Shown: positions 35,530 to 45,564 of the stretch, piece after piece
How positions within the stretch are numbered: position 1 is the first letter of the stretch
Layout: each line of letters opens with the position of its first letter
Translations under genes and position numbers: made by a program
Notes under the pieces: model-generated
What the model was told of the DNA's origin: nothing
The model's database searches: none
The model's input: only the letters and a program-made list of their open reading frames with translations
From: Gnetum montanum
Lineage: Eukaryota > Streptophyta > Gnetopsida > Gnetales > Gnetaceae
Reading direction: 5' to 3'
DNA: 64,000 nt
NCBI GenBank assembly: GCA_015680685.1
Contig: MNCI01025089.1
Span: 1-64,000 of the forward strand

Positions 35530-37420
35530 CTGCAATATTATATTTGTGTCAAATGTTTAGCCTAAGGGAAACTAAAAGAACTATTGGCTCACCTTCAAGA
35601 CCTTTTGAACCACATAGCTTACATGTGCATTCTTCTCCTTGGAATTTGCATCATCTTCCACTTTCTATTCTAACATGATGTGAACTTAAACAAAGTTTGC
35701 TAATGAAAATGCGACATCATGTGACAATTAATGAACTTCTATATTAAGCTAATTACCTCTAATTCAATCCAAATAAAAATTTTTCTTGCATTGTACATTT
35801 AACTATAACTTTGTTAAAACCAGACATTAAACTAACTTATGAATATGCTTTGGATTGCTCTTTATCTTCTTGGATGAGATATCTTGAGTCTTCAATGATT
35901 GGATCTCTTGAAAATAACATTTCGGCTCTCTTGTGTATTCAAGAATTACTTTGAAAATTTTGATTTGGTTTATTTTTAGTAGTTTTTATGTATAAGTGAT
36001 AAACTTACAAATTTCTCTAGAGGAAGTAGATTATACTCTAATACAAGTATGAAATACAATGTTTGTACTTTTACACTTAATTCATCAAATAAAAATATCT
36101 TTTGTACTCTTTCAATAGTCATCTAATTTTTTACACTAATCCCTAGTCTCCAAACTATGCACATGCATATAACACTATGATAAATGACTATATGAAAGAT
36201 TTGTTTTCTAGTCTTATAAGTCCAAACTCCTAATGTCTTATATATTTCTTTAATTGTATAGATAACATTTATTCATCCTACTATTCTTTCTTTAATACAT
36301 TTATTTAATATTTAATTATTCATATATTGAAGACCCAAATATTTCAAAGAGACCACAATTTGTATATTCTAATCACCAAATTTGAAATTATATTGTATGT
36401 TTCTTATGTCCCATATCCTCATTTCAATTTTTTTCCATTAACATGAAATCCAAAAAAATGCAAAATTGTTCTGAAATTCATAGCATATTTAACATATCTT
36501 TCTCATAAATAGATATTAAAGTAGCATCCTTTACATAAATAAGTAGGTTCATTACCTAGCAACTTACTTTTATAATGTGTCTTTGTTGTCCATTACACAT
36601 CCAATCTTGCAACTCATCAATGAAGAGACTAAAGAAAGTTGTAGATAAAAGAAAAACTTAGTTCACCTTAGTTTTTCTTCAAAATTTTAAATTCTTTTTG
36701 ATTCATTATCTTTGAGCTTAATGATAACCTCTTTATGCAACTTTTGAGTCATTCTTATGAGTTCTAAAGGGAGGCTTTGATTATTTAGTTGTAGTCTTAA
36801 CTTCTTCAAACTCATTGAACCCTAAACTTTTGTAAAATCTATAAAGCAAATAAATAAATTTTTGTTAGGAATATTGGCAAGTTCAATGCAATGTCTAATA
36901 GTGACAAGATGATCAAAAATTGAATAGTTCTATTTGGTAGATTACCTTGATATTATTTGTTTTTACACAATTACTTATTCTTTTTTTGAGAATAGTACAT
37001 AAGGGCTTAACAAAGATACTACTTATAACTATCATATGACAATTTTTTAAATTGTTTTAGTCACCTTCTTATAAAGAAGCATTACCTTACTAATCTTCCA
37101 TCATTTGGCAAGGCTATCAATAATAATAATATTTAATTTTTTTCCAAATTTTTGTATGAATAGATAGTCTTTCCCATTATAATAATACAACATATAAACC
37201 ATTTTGACCTTTAGCTTTTCCACATGCTAGTTTGTTAATGCCATCTATAACTTCTTCTAGGGTAAAATGTAAAGGAGTTTGAAAAAAATTATGTTAACAA
37301 ATATAATGTTCTTTTGAAAAAAATACTACAAAATTCACAACATCATTCAATTGATAGTTTATATGAGTAGAAACTTTACTTTGGAAAAACTTCTAAAAAT
37401 TCTTGGGCTTTTTTTTTATC
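35530..37420 (-). pseudogene. LINE reverse transcriptase, longest copy (ancestral right flank)
   Basis: Minus-strand reading in order from 37420: an upstream linker, LEEVIDGINKLACGKAKG (RT domain entry), then ISK-MLLYKKGD and NL--CHMIVISSIF. Next is FIDFTKV, then LSTTFFSLFIDELQDWM spanning the position of the duplication junction (36650). MNLLIYVKDATLI follows in place of the active-site YADD, then LKYLGLQY and the C-terminal Cys-containing tail. Because the conserved core reads across 36650 here but is cut in the other two copies, this copy marks the unrearranged side of the array. It has many stops and shifts and is not functional. E1 is inserted at its upstream end. Confidence 0.65.
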
Positions 37421-37425
37421 ATGTG
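37421..37425. repeat. Target-site duplication of E1 (left)
   Basis: ATGTG, identical to 43240-43244 on the other side of the element. Confidence 0.9.
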
Positions 37426-38289
37426 TGATGAAGTGTCATATAGTTAATGCATCAACTAGGCTGCATATACGGTGCCCCGTATACACGACCGTGTCGACGT
37501 AGCCTTCCTCTGTCGATGTGGCCCCATTTATGCAGCCACCTATCTCAGCCTATAAATAAGAGGACCGTCGGTCTCATTTAGGCATCCTTTCAGTAGTTGT
37601 AGCAAAGCTCTTGCATTTTGTTTCTGTAGGAGTTAGATTATTTTCCCAAGTGCATGCCTGTAGTGTGATGCTTGTAATTGTACGACACCTTTATTCAAGT
37701 GTGACGTACTTGGACGTGCACATGACTAGAAATAAAGATCGAGATTACTTCATCATTGCAGCATTCACTTAGTTTTAATTGTTTAATTGTTATTTTTATA
37801 TATTATTTTCTTAATGAATATTTCTGTATCATCATTTACTATTCCTGTTGTTAAATGCGGAATGAGTATGACTTAATCACGAACATTTAAGTATGGCTAC
37901 TTGGTAACCTAGTAGCGCACCTAGGATCTACGCTTGGTAACCCCAGTAGTAGTCATGCATGAGGTCCAAGATGTATATGGATGATTAAGGAACAGATGGT
38001 CATCACACTTAGGTTAGCTTAGACTTCATTTCCTATTACTCATTAGTTTAATCAAAATTTTTCTCCATTGTCTCTAGGAGTAGTACTAATTTAGGATCAC
38101 ATCATACACCTCATCTGGACTAAACCATATGTGACAAAGCAAATACTAGTCCAAGTGGGAAGACAACGAACTACTATCAAAGTGTAACTATCTAGATACC
38201 ACAACTACCTTGTCCATGGATTTTGACCGGATCATGCGTGAATGCTCATATTTGTATGGTTGAGTGTAGGGCTACCTCGCTGCTCATCA
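37426..38289 (+). repeat. E1 5' LTR
   Basis: 864 bases, TGATGAAG...GCTCATCA, with the short inverted ends TGATGA/TCATCA. TATA box TATAAATAAG at 37551-37560 and AATAAAGA at about 37731 serve as likely promoter and poly(A) signals. U3 contains a palindrome, atacggtgccccgtat (about 37465-37480), and repeated phrases like 'gatgtggcccca'. Confidence 0.9.
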
Positions 38290-38290
38290 T

Positions 38291-38308
38291 TGGCATCGTT
38301 ATTTGGGA
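38291..38308 (+). promoter_or_regulatory. E1 primer-binding site (tRNA-Asp type, decayed)
   Basis: TGGCATCGTTATTTGGGA starts one base after the LTR. It corresponds to TGGCGCCGTTGCCGGGGA, the complement of the plant tRNA-Asp 3' end used by Athila-type elements. Six positions differ, five of them C-to-T or G-to-A, as expected from decay of methylated cytosines. Confidence 0.75.
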
Positions 38309-38430
38309 CGGTGTTAGTTATTTAGATTAGTTACATCATACAAGATCACTGTAAAGGACTTAATGATATATCTTTCAGAAGGAAATAATTATTAAAAGTC
38401 ACATATAAAATCACACACAAGTTTGCAACC

Positions 38431-40395
38431 ATGTCTCTCCTACAAGACTATAATAATGCCACATCTAGTGAGGCAATTCATTAGAGAACCAATGAATATT
38501 ATGATAATGAAGATTGGAGTACACAACCCAAAGTGGGGATTTCTTATAAACATAACCAAAGACAACATCGTCCCAACGCACGAAAGCATAACTTACCTGA
38601 TGACGATGAATCCCCACTGGCCACTACAAGCTTAATGAAAATACAAGAGGCTATTCGAATAGCCCGTAGGCATCATAAGAAAAGCTGCCTACCCATTCTT
38701 GATTTAAATAACTTTCCCAAGTTTTTAGGAGGCTATGATTTAGATCCACAACAAGATTTACAAGCCTTCTACAATGCCTGTACATGGAAGAATATTGACA
38801 ATGGGTGGAAAAAACTTAAGCTCTTTCCTTTGACACTCGTTGGCCAAGCAAAAGTATGGTATAGGTCATTAAAACCAAAATCAATTCGATGTTCGCCGAC
38901 AATGGTAGAAATTTTTAATAAAAGATATCAAACCTATGCAAGAGTGTCAACCTTGAGGAGACAAATCCAAGAATGGAAACAAACACAACATGAACCCTTG
39001 GACATGGCCTTAGAAAGATATTATGCATTGTTAAACAACTGCCCAGGCCATGGGTTCTCCAAGGAAAGGCTAATGTACCATATCATAGATGGGCTCTATA
39101 ATGAAACAAGGGAGACCCTAGGGATGTACGGCCAAGGTCAATTGTATGAGCTACGAATCCATCAATTCCAAGAGCTTATTAAATGGGAGAATGTTGAAGG
39201 TTCTCAACAGGACCAAAATCTCAACTCAACAAGGGTCCATGATCATGAAGAGGAGAAATCAACTCACTTCAAGGAGGTGGAATCATCTTTGCCAATCCTA
39301 CAATCACTAGATGAAATTGAGGCAAAGATCAATAAGATGAAGGACTGGGTACATGAAATATGTGGAGAATATGGCAACATTGTTAGAGGACAAACTATGC
39401 CAAATCGAGAAATAGGACAGGACACCATGTAACAATCGAAACAAAGGGTAGAAGAGAATAAGGATAAGAACTCAACAAGCAATCATACGTATCAATGTAA
39501 TATTTGCTTGTATGATCACCCCAAAGGTCAATGTCCAATATTGTCACATTTACATGAGCATTGAGGAGGAATGTTACATCCAGAGTTCGTACAAAAATAC
39601 TATGTCCAACCACAGTGGCAAAAAACTCAGTCATGGGGGAGCCCACCACCAACTAGACCATACCCTTTGTATGTCATAGCATCAAATGCTTATTATGTTC
39701 AACACCCTATTTCTCCAACGGGATTAGCATCCTCTACCTCACCTCATCATTATCATTCTTCCGAATACTATCCACCCATGTCCTCTCCAACAAAATCACC
39801 ACCTCATGTGCCTTACACTTCTCCTCAACCTCAATATTCTCATACTTCACCCCCTTCTCCATCACTGCCAGCTATGCCAGAAGATTTTACACCATAGCAC
39901 CAACCCACAAATGTTTCTTGTGCTGCTACTGTCAACAATAGTGGAGGTCCTTCACAACATCGAAGGCATCCCTTCTTTAGATGTGACCATCAAAAGGGAC
40001 ACCACAGTTCAGAAACCACTGCATCCGCCAACGTAGTACAAATCCAACACTGTGGTGCATCTTCCTCTTCAAACCCAACGCCTCATGTTACCTTATCAAG
40101 GCCACCACTCAATACTCCAACAACCATGGGGCCCAATGAATATTGCCACATGGGGAGACATGTTGATCCTTGCATACCATATTATGATCACAAGTACCAT
40201 AGTGGGTCAACTTCTTATAAATTAACCACATCTTATAACTTACCCCACTATGTCAACTCTAATCAAGTGTGTGAACCCCAATGCGGTAAGTATGATCAGG
40301 TCCCAATATTTCTAACATGCAAGGATCCCCACCTTCCATTTATTAATTCTAGCCATGCTCAATCGTTTAGTTATGAGGGGTATCCTCCATTCTAA
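38431..40395 (+). pseudogene. E1 Gag, about 654 codons with in-frame stops
   Basis: One frame runs from ATG 38431 (MSLLQDYNNA) to TAA 40393-40395. Residues about 90-250 form the Ty3/gypsy Gag core: LPILDLNNFPKFLGGYDLDP, LQAFYNACTW, KLKLFPLTLVGQAKVWYRSL, then EPLDMALERYYALLNNCPGH. A charged, coiled-coil-like part follows, and a zinc-knuckle-like CNICLYDHPKGQC lies at about residue 356. The last 250 residues are rich in Pro, Ser, Tyr and His. Gag would assemble the particle and bind RNA through the knuckle. At least four in-frame stops (near 38485, 39430, 39562 and 39895) break it; several would be restored by one C-to-T reversal. There is no pol fusion after it. Confidence 0.85.
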
Positions 40396-41754
40396 CAACA
40401 CAGAATTAATAAATATTTTTCATTTTCTTTAATTTTTCAATTTTTTTTTTCAGTTTTTCATTTTTCAACTTCTTGTTTTATCTTTTTATCTTTTTGGTAT
40501 TTTTGTCTTTTTACAAGTAATCTCGCCTACTAATAAAATGCTCATGTGGATCATTGGTTGAGGTGTGTTCTATGTTATTAAGTCTTAGATGATCAATTAT
40601 TTGAATAGTGAGTCCATCACATCCATCCCAACCATTCTATTAATAAGAGGTTTTGCTTTGGGTACGATGATATCCTTGACATCCTTAGAACTTAAAATTA
40701 ATTTTGTGTTCATTATACCTAGAATGAAGAAGGATGGACCAAGAGGGAATGATTAGGGTGTGACATCAAGGGGACTTGCAGATTCTCTTTGGTGACGTCT
40801 ATGGTAGTTGTCATGCAACATGGTTGTACTAAGATCCTTGTAGATCTAATGAAAAATGGGATTAAGAGTAATCACAAGGGCACTTAAAAATATAATGCTG
40901 TTCTAGGGGGTCGACTGGAAAGACATGCACCCATGCCTGATAGTTGGCAGCTTCTTTGGATTCAGTATTGAAATAAAAAGAGAGAAAAAAGAAAAGAAAA
41001 AAAAATAGAAGAAAAACAAAGTGCTACAAAACAAAAGTCACTTTTCCCTTGAACAAAACGCCAAGTGCTCATACGCCTTGTTGTTATGGTACTCTCGTAG
41101 TTCCTCATCATGGGATGAAACAATGCGATGTCACTGTTTAGAGGAATGGACTTGGTCCTAATCTTGGAATGATGGGTTAATGACATGTTAATCATGCTTT
41201 ACACATAGGATTCATTGTGCCCTAAGTTAGTTACCTCACATCCCAATCTCTGCAATCCCTTCTCCAATTCATTCCATCTCGTTGTTCATGTATTTGTGAC
41301 TCGTGTCTTGTATAGCATTGAATGCATACCTCATCACGGTGGTATCAACATGTGTGTGTTTTGTTGCATCAGTATAGATTACATTTAACCCTTCTAGTAC
41401 CTATAGACATCTTAAGGTATGGTTACGCAAGGGCATATAGGTTGGAACTTTCTTTGGGGAGAAGCCACTTGCATAACTTTTGTAGTTTGTACTTGTTGCA
41501 CACCACCACATCATCTTATACCCTTCGAGTATTTCATTGCCAAATCTATTCTTTCCTTTTTCATCATTTTATCAAACATTCCTCAAAACTAGGTCTGACA
41601 TTAAAATTTTAGGGAAACTCCCTTGAAAAATTTCTAACTCTAAAATCACACTAAGTAAAGAACTCAACATTTATTAAAGGCAATGAGTAGGGTATGAAAT
41701 CATTGAACTTTTTTTCAATAAACTTACTAACAATTGATCTTTGTGTGATTATAG
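40396..41754 (+). other. E1 spacer between gag and ORF2
   Basis: 1.36 kb without coding signatures. It starts with a T-rich run (about 40420-40510), has an A/G-rich run at about 40970-41020, and is clearly similar to 48450-50080 of E2 on the other strand. Conservation of a non-coding spacer suggests a role in RNA packaging or splicing, but this is inference. Confidence 0.55.
41725..41754 (+). promoter_or_regulatory. Putative branch point and 3' splice site before E1 ORF2
   Basis: TTACTAAC at about 41725-41732 fits the eukaryotic branch-point consensus. It is followed by a T-rich stretch and ends ATTATAG directly at the ORF2 ATG (41755). E2 has CTTACTAAT...GATTGCAG at the same place. The donor is not identified. 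Confidence 0.5.
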
Positions 41755-42189
41755 ATGGCCCTAAAAGGAGACAACAAGGAGGACCTTATCAAGGTGCAAC
41801 CGAATGACCTGGAGGAGGTAGAGGTCAAGGATCTCATGCAAAACATGCAGAGTAGAAATCCATCATTTAACATCCATCATGAAACTCTTGTTACTGCATA
41901 ATCTATCTAAGAAAAGGTAGGAGAGGTCAAGGCCTGAGCTTATGAAGAGGAACGACGGCTATTTGTGACATGTCATGTCAAGGGCAATCAAGTGTTCCTG
42001 CAGCTACCATGTCCATGAAAAGTGCCGACTCCATCAAACATTGAAACATCAGCATGGATGGCTCATAATCCTCAAATAGAAGAGGAGAAACGTTAGATGC
42101 TTCTTCAGTGGTATCAATCTAAAATGCCTAATGCACAGGATAAAGGAAAGACACAAATGGAGGAGCCACCACTACCAGGAACCCCATGA
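41755..42189 (+). pseudogene. E1 ORF2, internally deleted but in frame
   Basis: 145 codons from ATG (MALKGDNKEDL) to TGA at 42187-42189. The first 45 codons align with the start of E2 ORF2. The last 100 align with its end: AYEEERRLF, LQLPCP-KVPTPSNI, NPQIEEEK, and the closing MEEPPLPGTP followed by TGA. The roughly 780 codons between, including the conserved N-terminal domain and the coiled coil, are absent. The deletion kept the reading frame. A handful of stop codons are present. Confidence 0.7.
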
Positions 42190-42363
42190 GTTCCAGAAGT
42201 TTTGTCTTTTGTGTCTATGTCCAATTTTTTTTTAATTCTCCACTATGGCATAAATAAATCTCTAATCAGTCAATAATCCCATACCAATCCACTGTGTATT
42301 CAATTGAGCTTGTTCCTCACTTTCTTTGACTCAAGGACGAGCTTTTATTCAGTCGTGGGGCTA

Positions 42364-43239
42364 CGATGAAGTGTCATATAGTCGATGTATCAACTAGGCC
42401 ATGTATACGAGGCCCCGTATACACGGTCGCGTCAACGTGGCCCCATTGATGTAGCCTTCCTGCATTGACGTGGCCCCATTTACGTAGCTGCCTATCGTGG
42501 CCTATAAATAAGAGGGCCTTTTACCTTATTTAGGCATCCTTTCAGTAGTTGTAGCAAAGCTCTTGCATTTTTTTCCATATGACTTAGATTATTTTCCCAA
42601 GTGCATGCTCGCAATGTGATGCTTGTAATTGTATGACACCTTTATTTGAGTGTGACGTACTTGGATGCGCACATGACCGAAAATAAAGATCGAGATTACT
42701 TCATCATTACAGCATTCACTTAGGTTTAACTGTTTAATTGTTATTATTATTTATTATTTTCTTAGTTAATATTTCTTTATCATCATTTACTATTCTTGTT
42801 GTTAAATGTAGAATGAGTACGAGTTAATTAAGAGCATTTAAGTGTGACTACTTGGTAACCTAGTAGTGCACCTAGGATCTATGCTTAGTAACCCTAGTAG
42901 TAGTCATGCATGAGGTCCAAGATGTGTATAAATGATTAAGAAACAGAGGCTCATCGCACTTAGGTTAGCTTAGACTTCATTTCCTATTACTCATTAGTTT
43001 AATCAATATTATTCTCCATTGTCTCTAGGAGTAGCACTAATTTAGGATCACAGCATACACCTCATCTAGACTAAACCATACATGACAGGCAAATACTAGT
43101 CCAAGTGGGAAGACAGTGAATTATGATCAACATGTAACTATCTAGATACCACAACTAGCCTGTCCACGGAGTTCGATCGGGTCATGTGTGAACGCTCGTA
43201 TTCGTATGGCTGAGTGTAGGGGTACCTCACCGCTCATCA
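42364..43239 (+). repeat. E1 3' LTR
   Basis: 876 bases, beginning CGATGAAG (the usual TG has become CG) and ending GCTCATCA. The purine tract gtggggcta lies just before it (about 42355-42363). TATA box TATAAATA at 42503-42510. It is followed by the target duplication ATGTG at 43240-43244. Confidence 0.9.
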
Positions 43240-43244
43240 ATGTG

Positions 43245-43560
43245 GATAAACTATTTTTGTTATACTATAATAAAACATCTTTTTTTTTCTCAATTTATAA
43301 CAAGACACTTATACCTCTTAATTAAAAAATCTATTTTTTTCTCTACTAGCAATTTTTATACCAATTGTACCTTAGATACAATCATCATCAACCTAATTCT
43401 TATAAGCTTTACATTTATGGACATTAATAACCTACTTAACTACTTTAAGTAAAATTTGCTCCAAATTCTTACTATATCTATAAGAACTCCAATGATTTTG
43501 TACTACTTTAAATTTATCTTTTACCTCTATAAATAATCTTGCTTGATGGTAATTTTTTGG
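43245..43560 (-). pseudogene. Possible upstream part of the LINE split by E1
   Basis: On the minus strand this gives short Lys-rich pieces (NHWSSYRYSKN, KLRKKKMFYYS) that would lead into the LINE linker at 37420 if E1 and one copy of its target duplication are removed. The match to LINE linker regions is only by character, so the call is tentative. Confidence 0.3.
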
Positions 43561-44563
43561 TTTTTTACATCAAATTGCATACTAATTTGTATAATGAACT
43601 CTAAATGATGATAATGAGATGCAAAATTTATTTTGATAAAGTTTTATTTTATTAAATAAACAATGTAGTAACCACTCTCTTATTATCAATGAATTTTGTA
43701 TTGTTATGTTCCATTGATTTTATTATGTAACTCAAAATTTAAGGTTCCTAACACTTCTCTCCAAACTATTAAGAATTCATATGTGTGTATATATATATCA
43801 AAGAATGGACTGTTTCTTCAAACTAATGTTTTAATGTAAATTTTTTTAATTAAAATAAATTACATAATTCATGTCATTTTTATGGAACAAGGTTTTAATG
43901 ATGATTATATATTTAGATCATCCACAATTTTGTTAGTTCTACCATGCACGTGGACTCATTATCCACAACTCCAATTTCGTGCTCATGTTGTATATTTTAA
44001 TTTAGAAGAATAATTGAACATCATAGACCATAATTCAAGTAATTTAAGGCCATGTTTACATATGAAGATATTAGAAAATAAATGAAGACATGAAGAGAAA
44101 GTCCAAACACAAAGATCAAAAGAAGACAAGCAAAATATTTTTGTAATGTAGAGACAAAATCCATGTAATTTCCATTCAATTTTTATATCATATAGGCAAA
44201 AATAGGAAAACCCATTTATTTCTCATTTTGTTAAATGATTGATGGGTATATGTAATTGAAAAATTTCCCCAATCTCACATCTCCCTTCAATTTTCATCCC
44301 TATTCTTATGAAAAAGATCATGTCCCATCCTAAACTATGATGTCCGCAACAAATGAATATATATACAGAGGCATATTATGTTTTATTTTAAATTGAAAAA
44401 ATTGATTTGGTTGTAAAATTTTTCATTATTTTCATCAATTCCATCATTCATCATTACTTTATAAATAATTCACCAACAAGTAATCAACATCATTCCTCTC
44501 TTTTCATTAATTCATCATTCATAGTTATTCTTCAAATCCATTATCAAAATTCAATAATTCATC
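43561..44563. other. AT-rich sequence between E1 and E2, no gene recognised
   Basis: Only short ORFs. The last 130 bases are rich in 'attcatcatt'-like phrases that continue on the other side of E2 (53044 onward), as expected if E2 inserted into one continuous sequence. Confidence 0.5.
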
Positions 44564-44568
44564 AAGTT

Positions 44569-45402
44569 TGATGAGTGGAAAGGTACCCCTACACTCAACC
44601 ATACGAATACGAGTCTTACACACACAATCTCGTCGAACTCCACAAATGGACTAGTTGTGGCATCTAGACAGTTAGCCTGAGGTCGCAGTTTGTTGTCTTA
44701 CCGCCTAGACTAGTATTAGCTTTGTCATGTATGGTTTAGTCCATGGTTAGCAGTATGATGGGTTTCTACTCTAATGATACTCTTGAAGACAATGGAAAGT
44801 AATATTATCTAAGCTAAGAGAGAAAGAGTAAGAGAATCTAATCTAGCCTAATTTCAATGAGCATCTGTTCCTTGATTATCCATACACATCTTGGACTTCA
44901 TGCATGACTACCACTAGGATTACCAAGCACAAATCCTGGGTACACTACTGGGTTACCAAGTAGTCACACTTAAATGCTCGTAATCAAGTTGTACTCATTC
45001 TGCATTTTAACATGAGTTTAAGGATGAGAGAGATTAACTAGGAAAGAAGTAAATAATAATTAATTAAATAATTAAACTAAGTAAATGTTGTAATGATGAA
45101 GTAATCTCAATATTTATTGCCGGTCATGTGCGTGTCCAAGTACGTCACACTCAAATAAAGGATGTTGTACAATTACATTCACCACACTGCGGGCATACAC
45201 TGGAAAATAATTGTATCTCTGGAGGGTAAAACTACCAGAGTCTTGCTACAATCTAACTCTAACGTGTGAAATGAGGGAGAGCCACCTCTTATTTATAGAA
45301 CTGGTGGTAAGCTGTGATATCACATACAAGATATCATAGTAAACGACATGATATCGTTTCTAGACATGCAATATCATGGTTGCCCCAAATGATATCTCAT
45401 CA
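44569..45402 (-). repeat. E2 3' LTR
   Basis: 834 bases. On the minus strand it begins TGATGAGATATC and ends CTCATCA. The TATA box reads TATAAATAAG on the minus strand (45297-45288). U3 contains several near-palindromic 'gatatc' and 'atgcgatat'-like phrases. The polypurine tract TGGGGGTA lies at 45410-45403. Confidence 0.9.
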
Positions 45403-45564
45403 TACCCCCACAACTGAATAAAAAGTTGTCCTCGAGTTACAATGATTACATAGTGGATAGGTATGAGATTATTAGATGGAAAAATGGGATGATGATTCAG
45501 TCTGGGAAGAAAAAAAATAAAGACACAACACACAAAATATGCAATGACTACAAAAATTTGGAAC

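Larger units (their letters stand above)
4183..36650. repeat. Head-to-tail segmental duplication array (about 2.1 units of 14.6-15.9 kb)
   Basis: Near-identical sequence recurs in the same order and orientation at 4183-6166, 18757-20742 and 34668-36650, and the long stretches between them also match. Read by the internal junction, the array is a unit tail (4183-6166), unit 1 (6167-20742) and unit 2 (20743-36650). The junction is visible as 'gtagataaaa' followed by 'tcatgttatt' in the first two copies and by 'gaaaaactta' in the third. In the third copy a LINE reverse transcriptase reads straight through, so that side is the original flank. Copies differ by scattered substitutions and by the insertions and deletions listed separately. 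Collapsed or split haplotypes in the assembly are an alternative to a real duplication. Confidence 0.85.
37426..43239 (+). mobile_element. E1: LTR retrotransposon with gag and ORF2 but no pol
   Basis: Complete element of 5.8 kb with two LTRs, a tRNA-Asp-type primer site, a gag frame (38431-40395), a 1.4 kb non-coding spacer, a shortened ORF2 (41755-42189) and a purine tract before the 3' LTR. I found no protease, reverse transcriptase, RNase H or integrase motif in any frame between the LTRs. Primer site, Gag type and LTR ends resemble the Athila/Tat branch of Ty3/gypsy. Elements with LTRs and only gag are known in plants (TR-GAG type). The extra ORF2 sets this one apart. By eye the two LTRs differ at many positions, so the insertion is old. 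Confidence 0.9.

Noticed and set aside
4183-36650. Interpretation of the three 2 kb repeats as LTRs of a giant element
   Set aside because: The repeats lack TG...CA ends and flanking duplications and contain parts of three unrelated genes. The right boundary reads through in an intact LINE core, which fits a segmental duplication.
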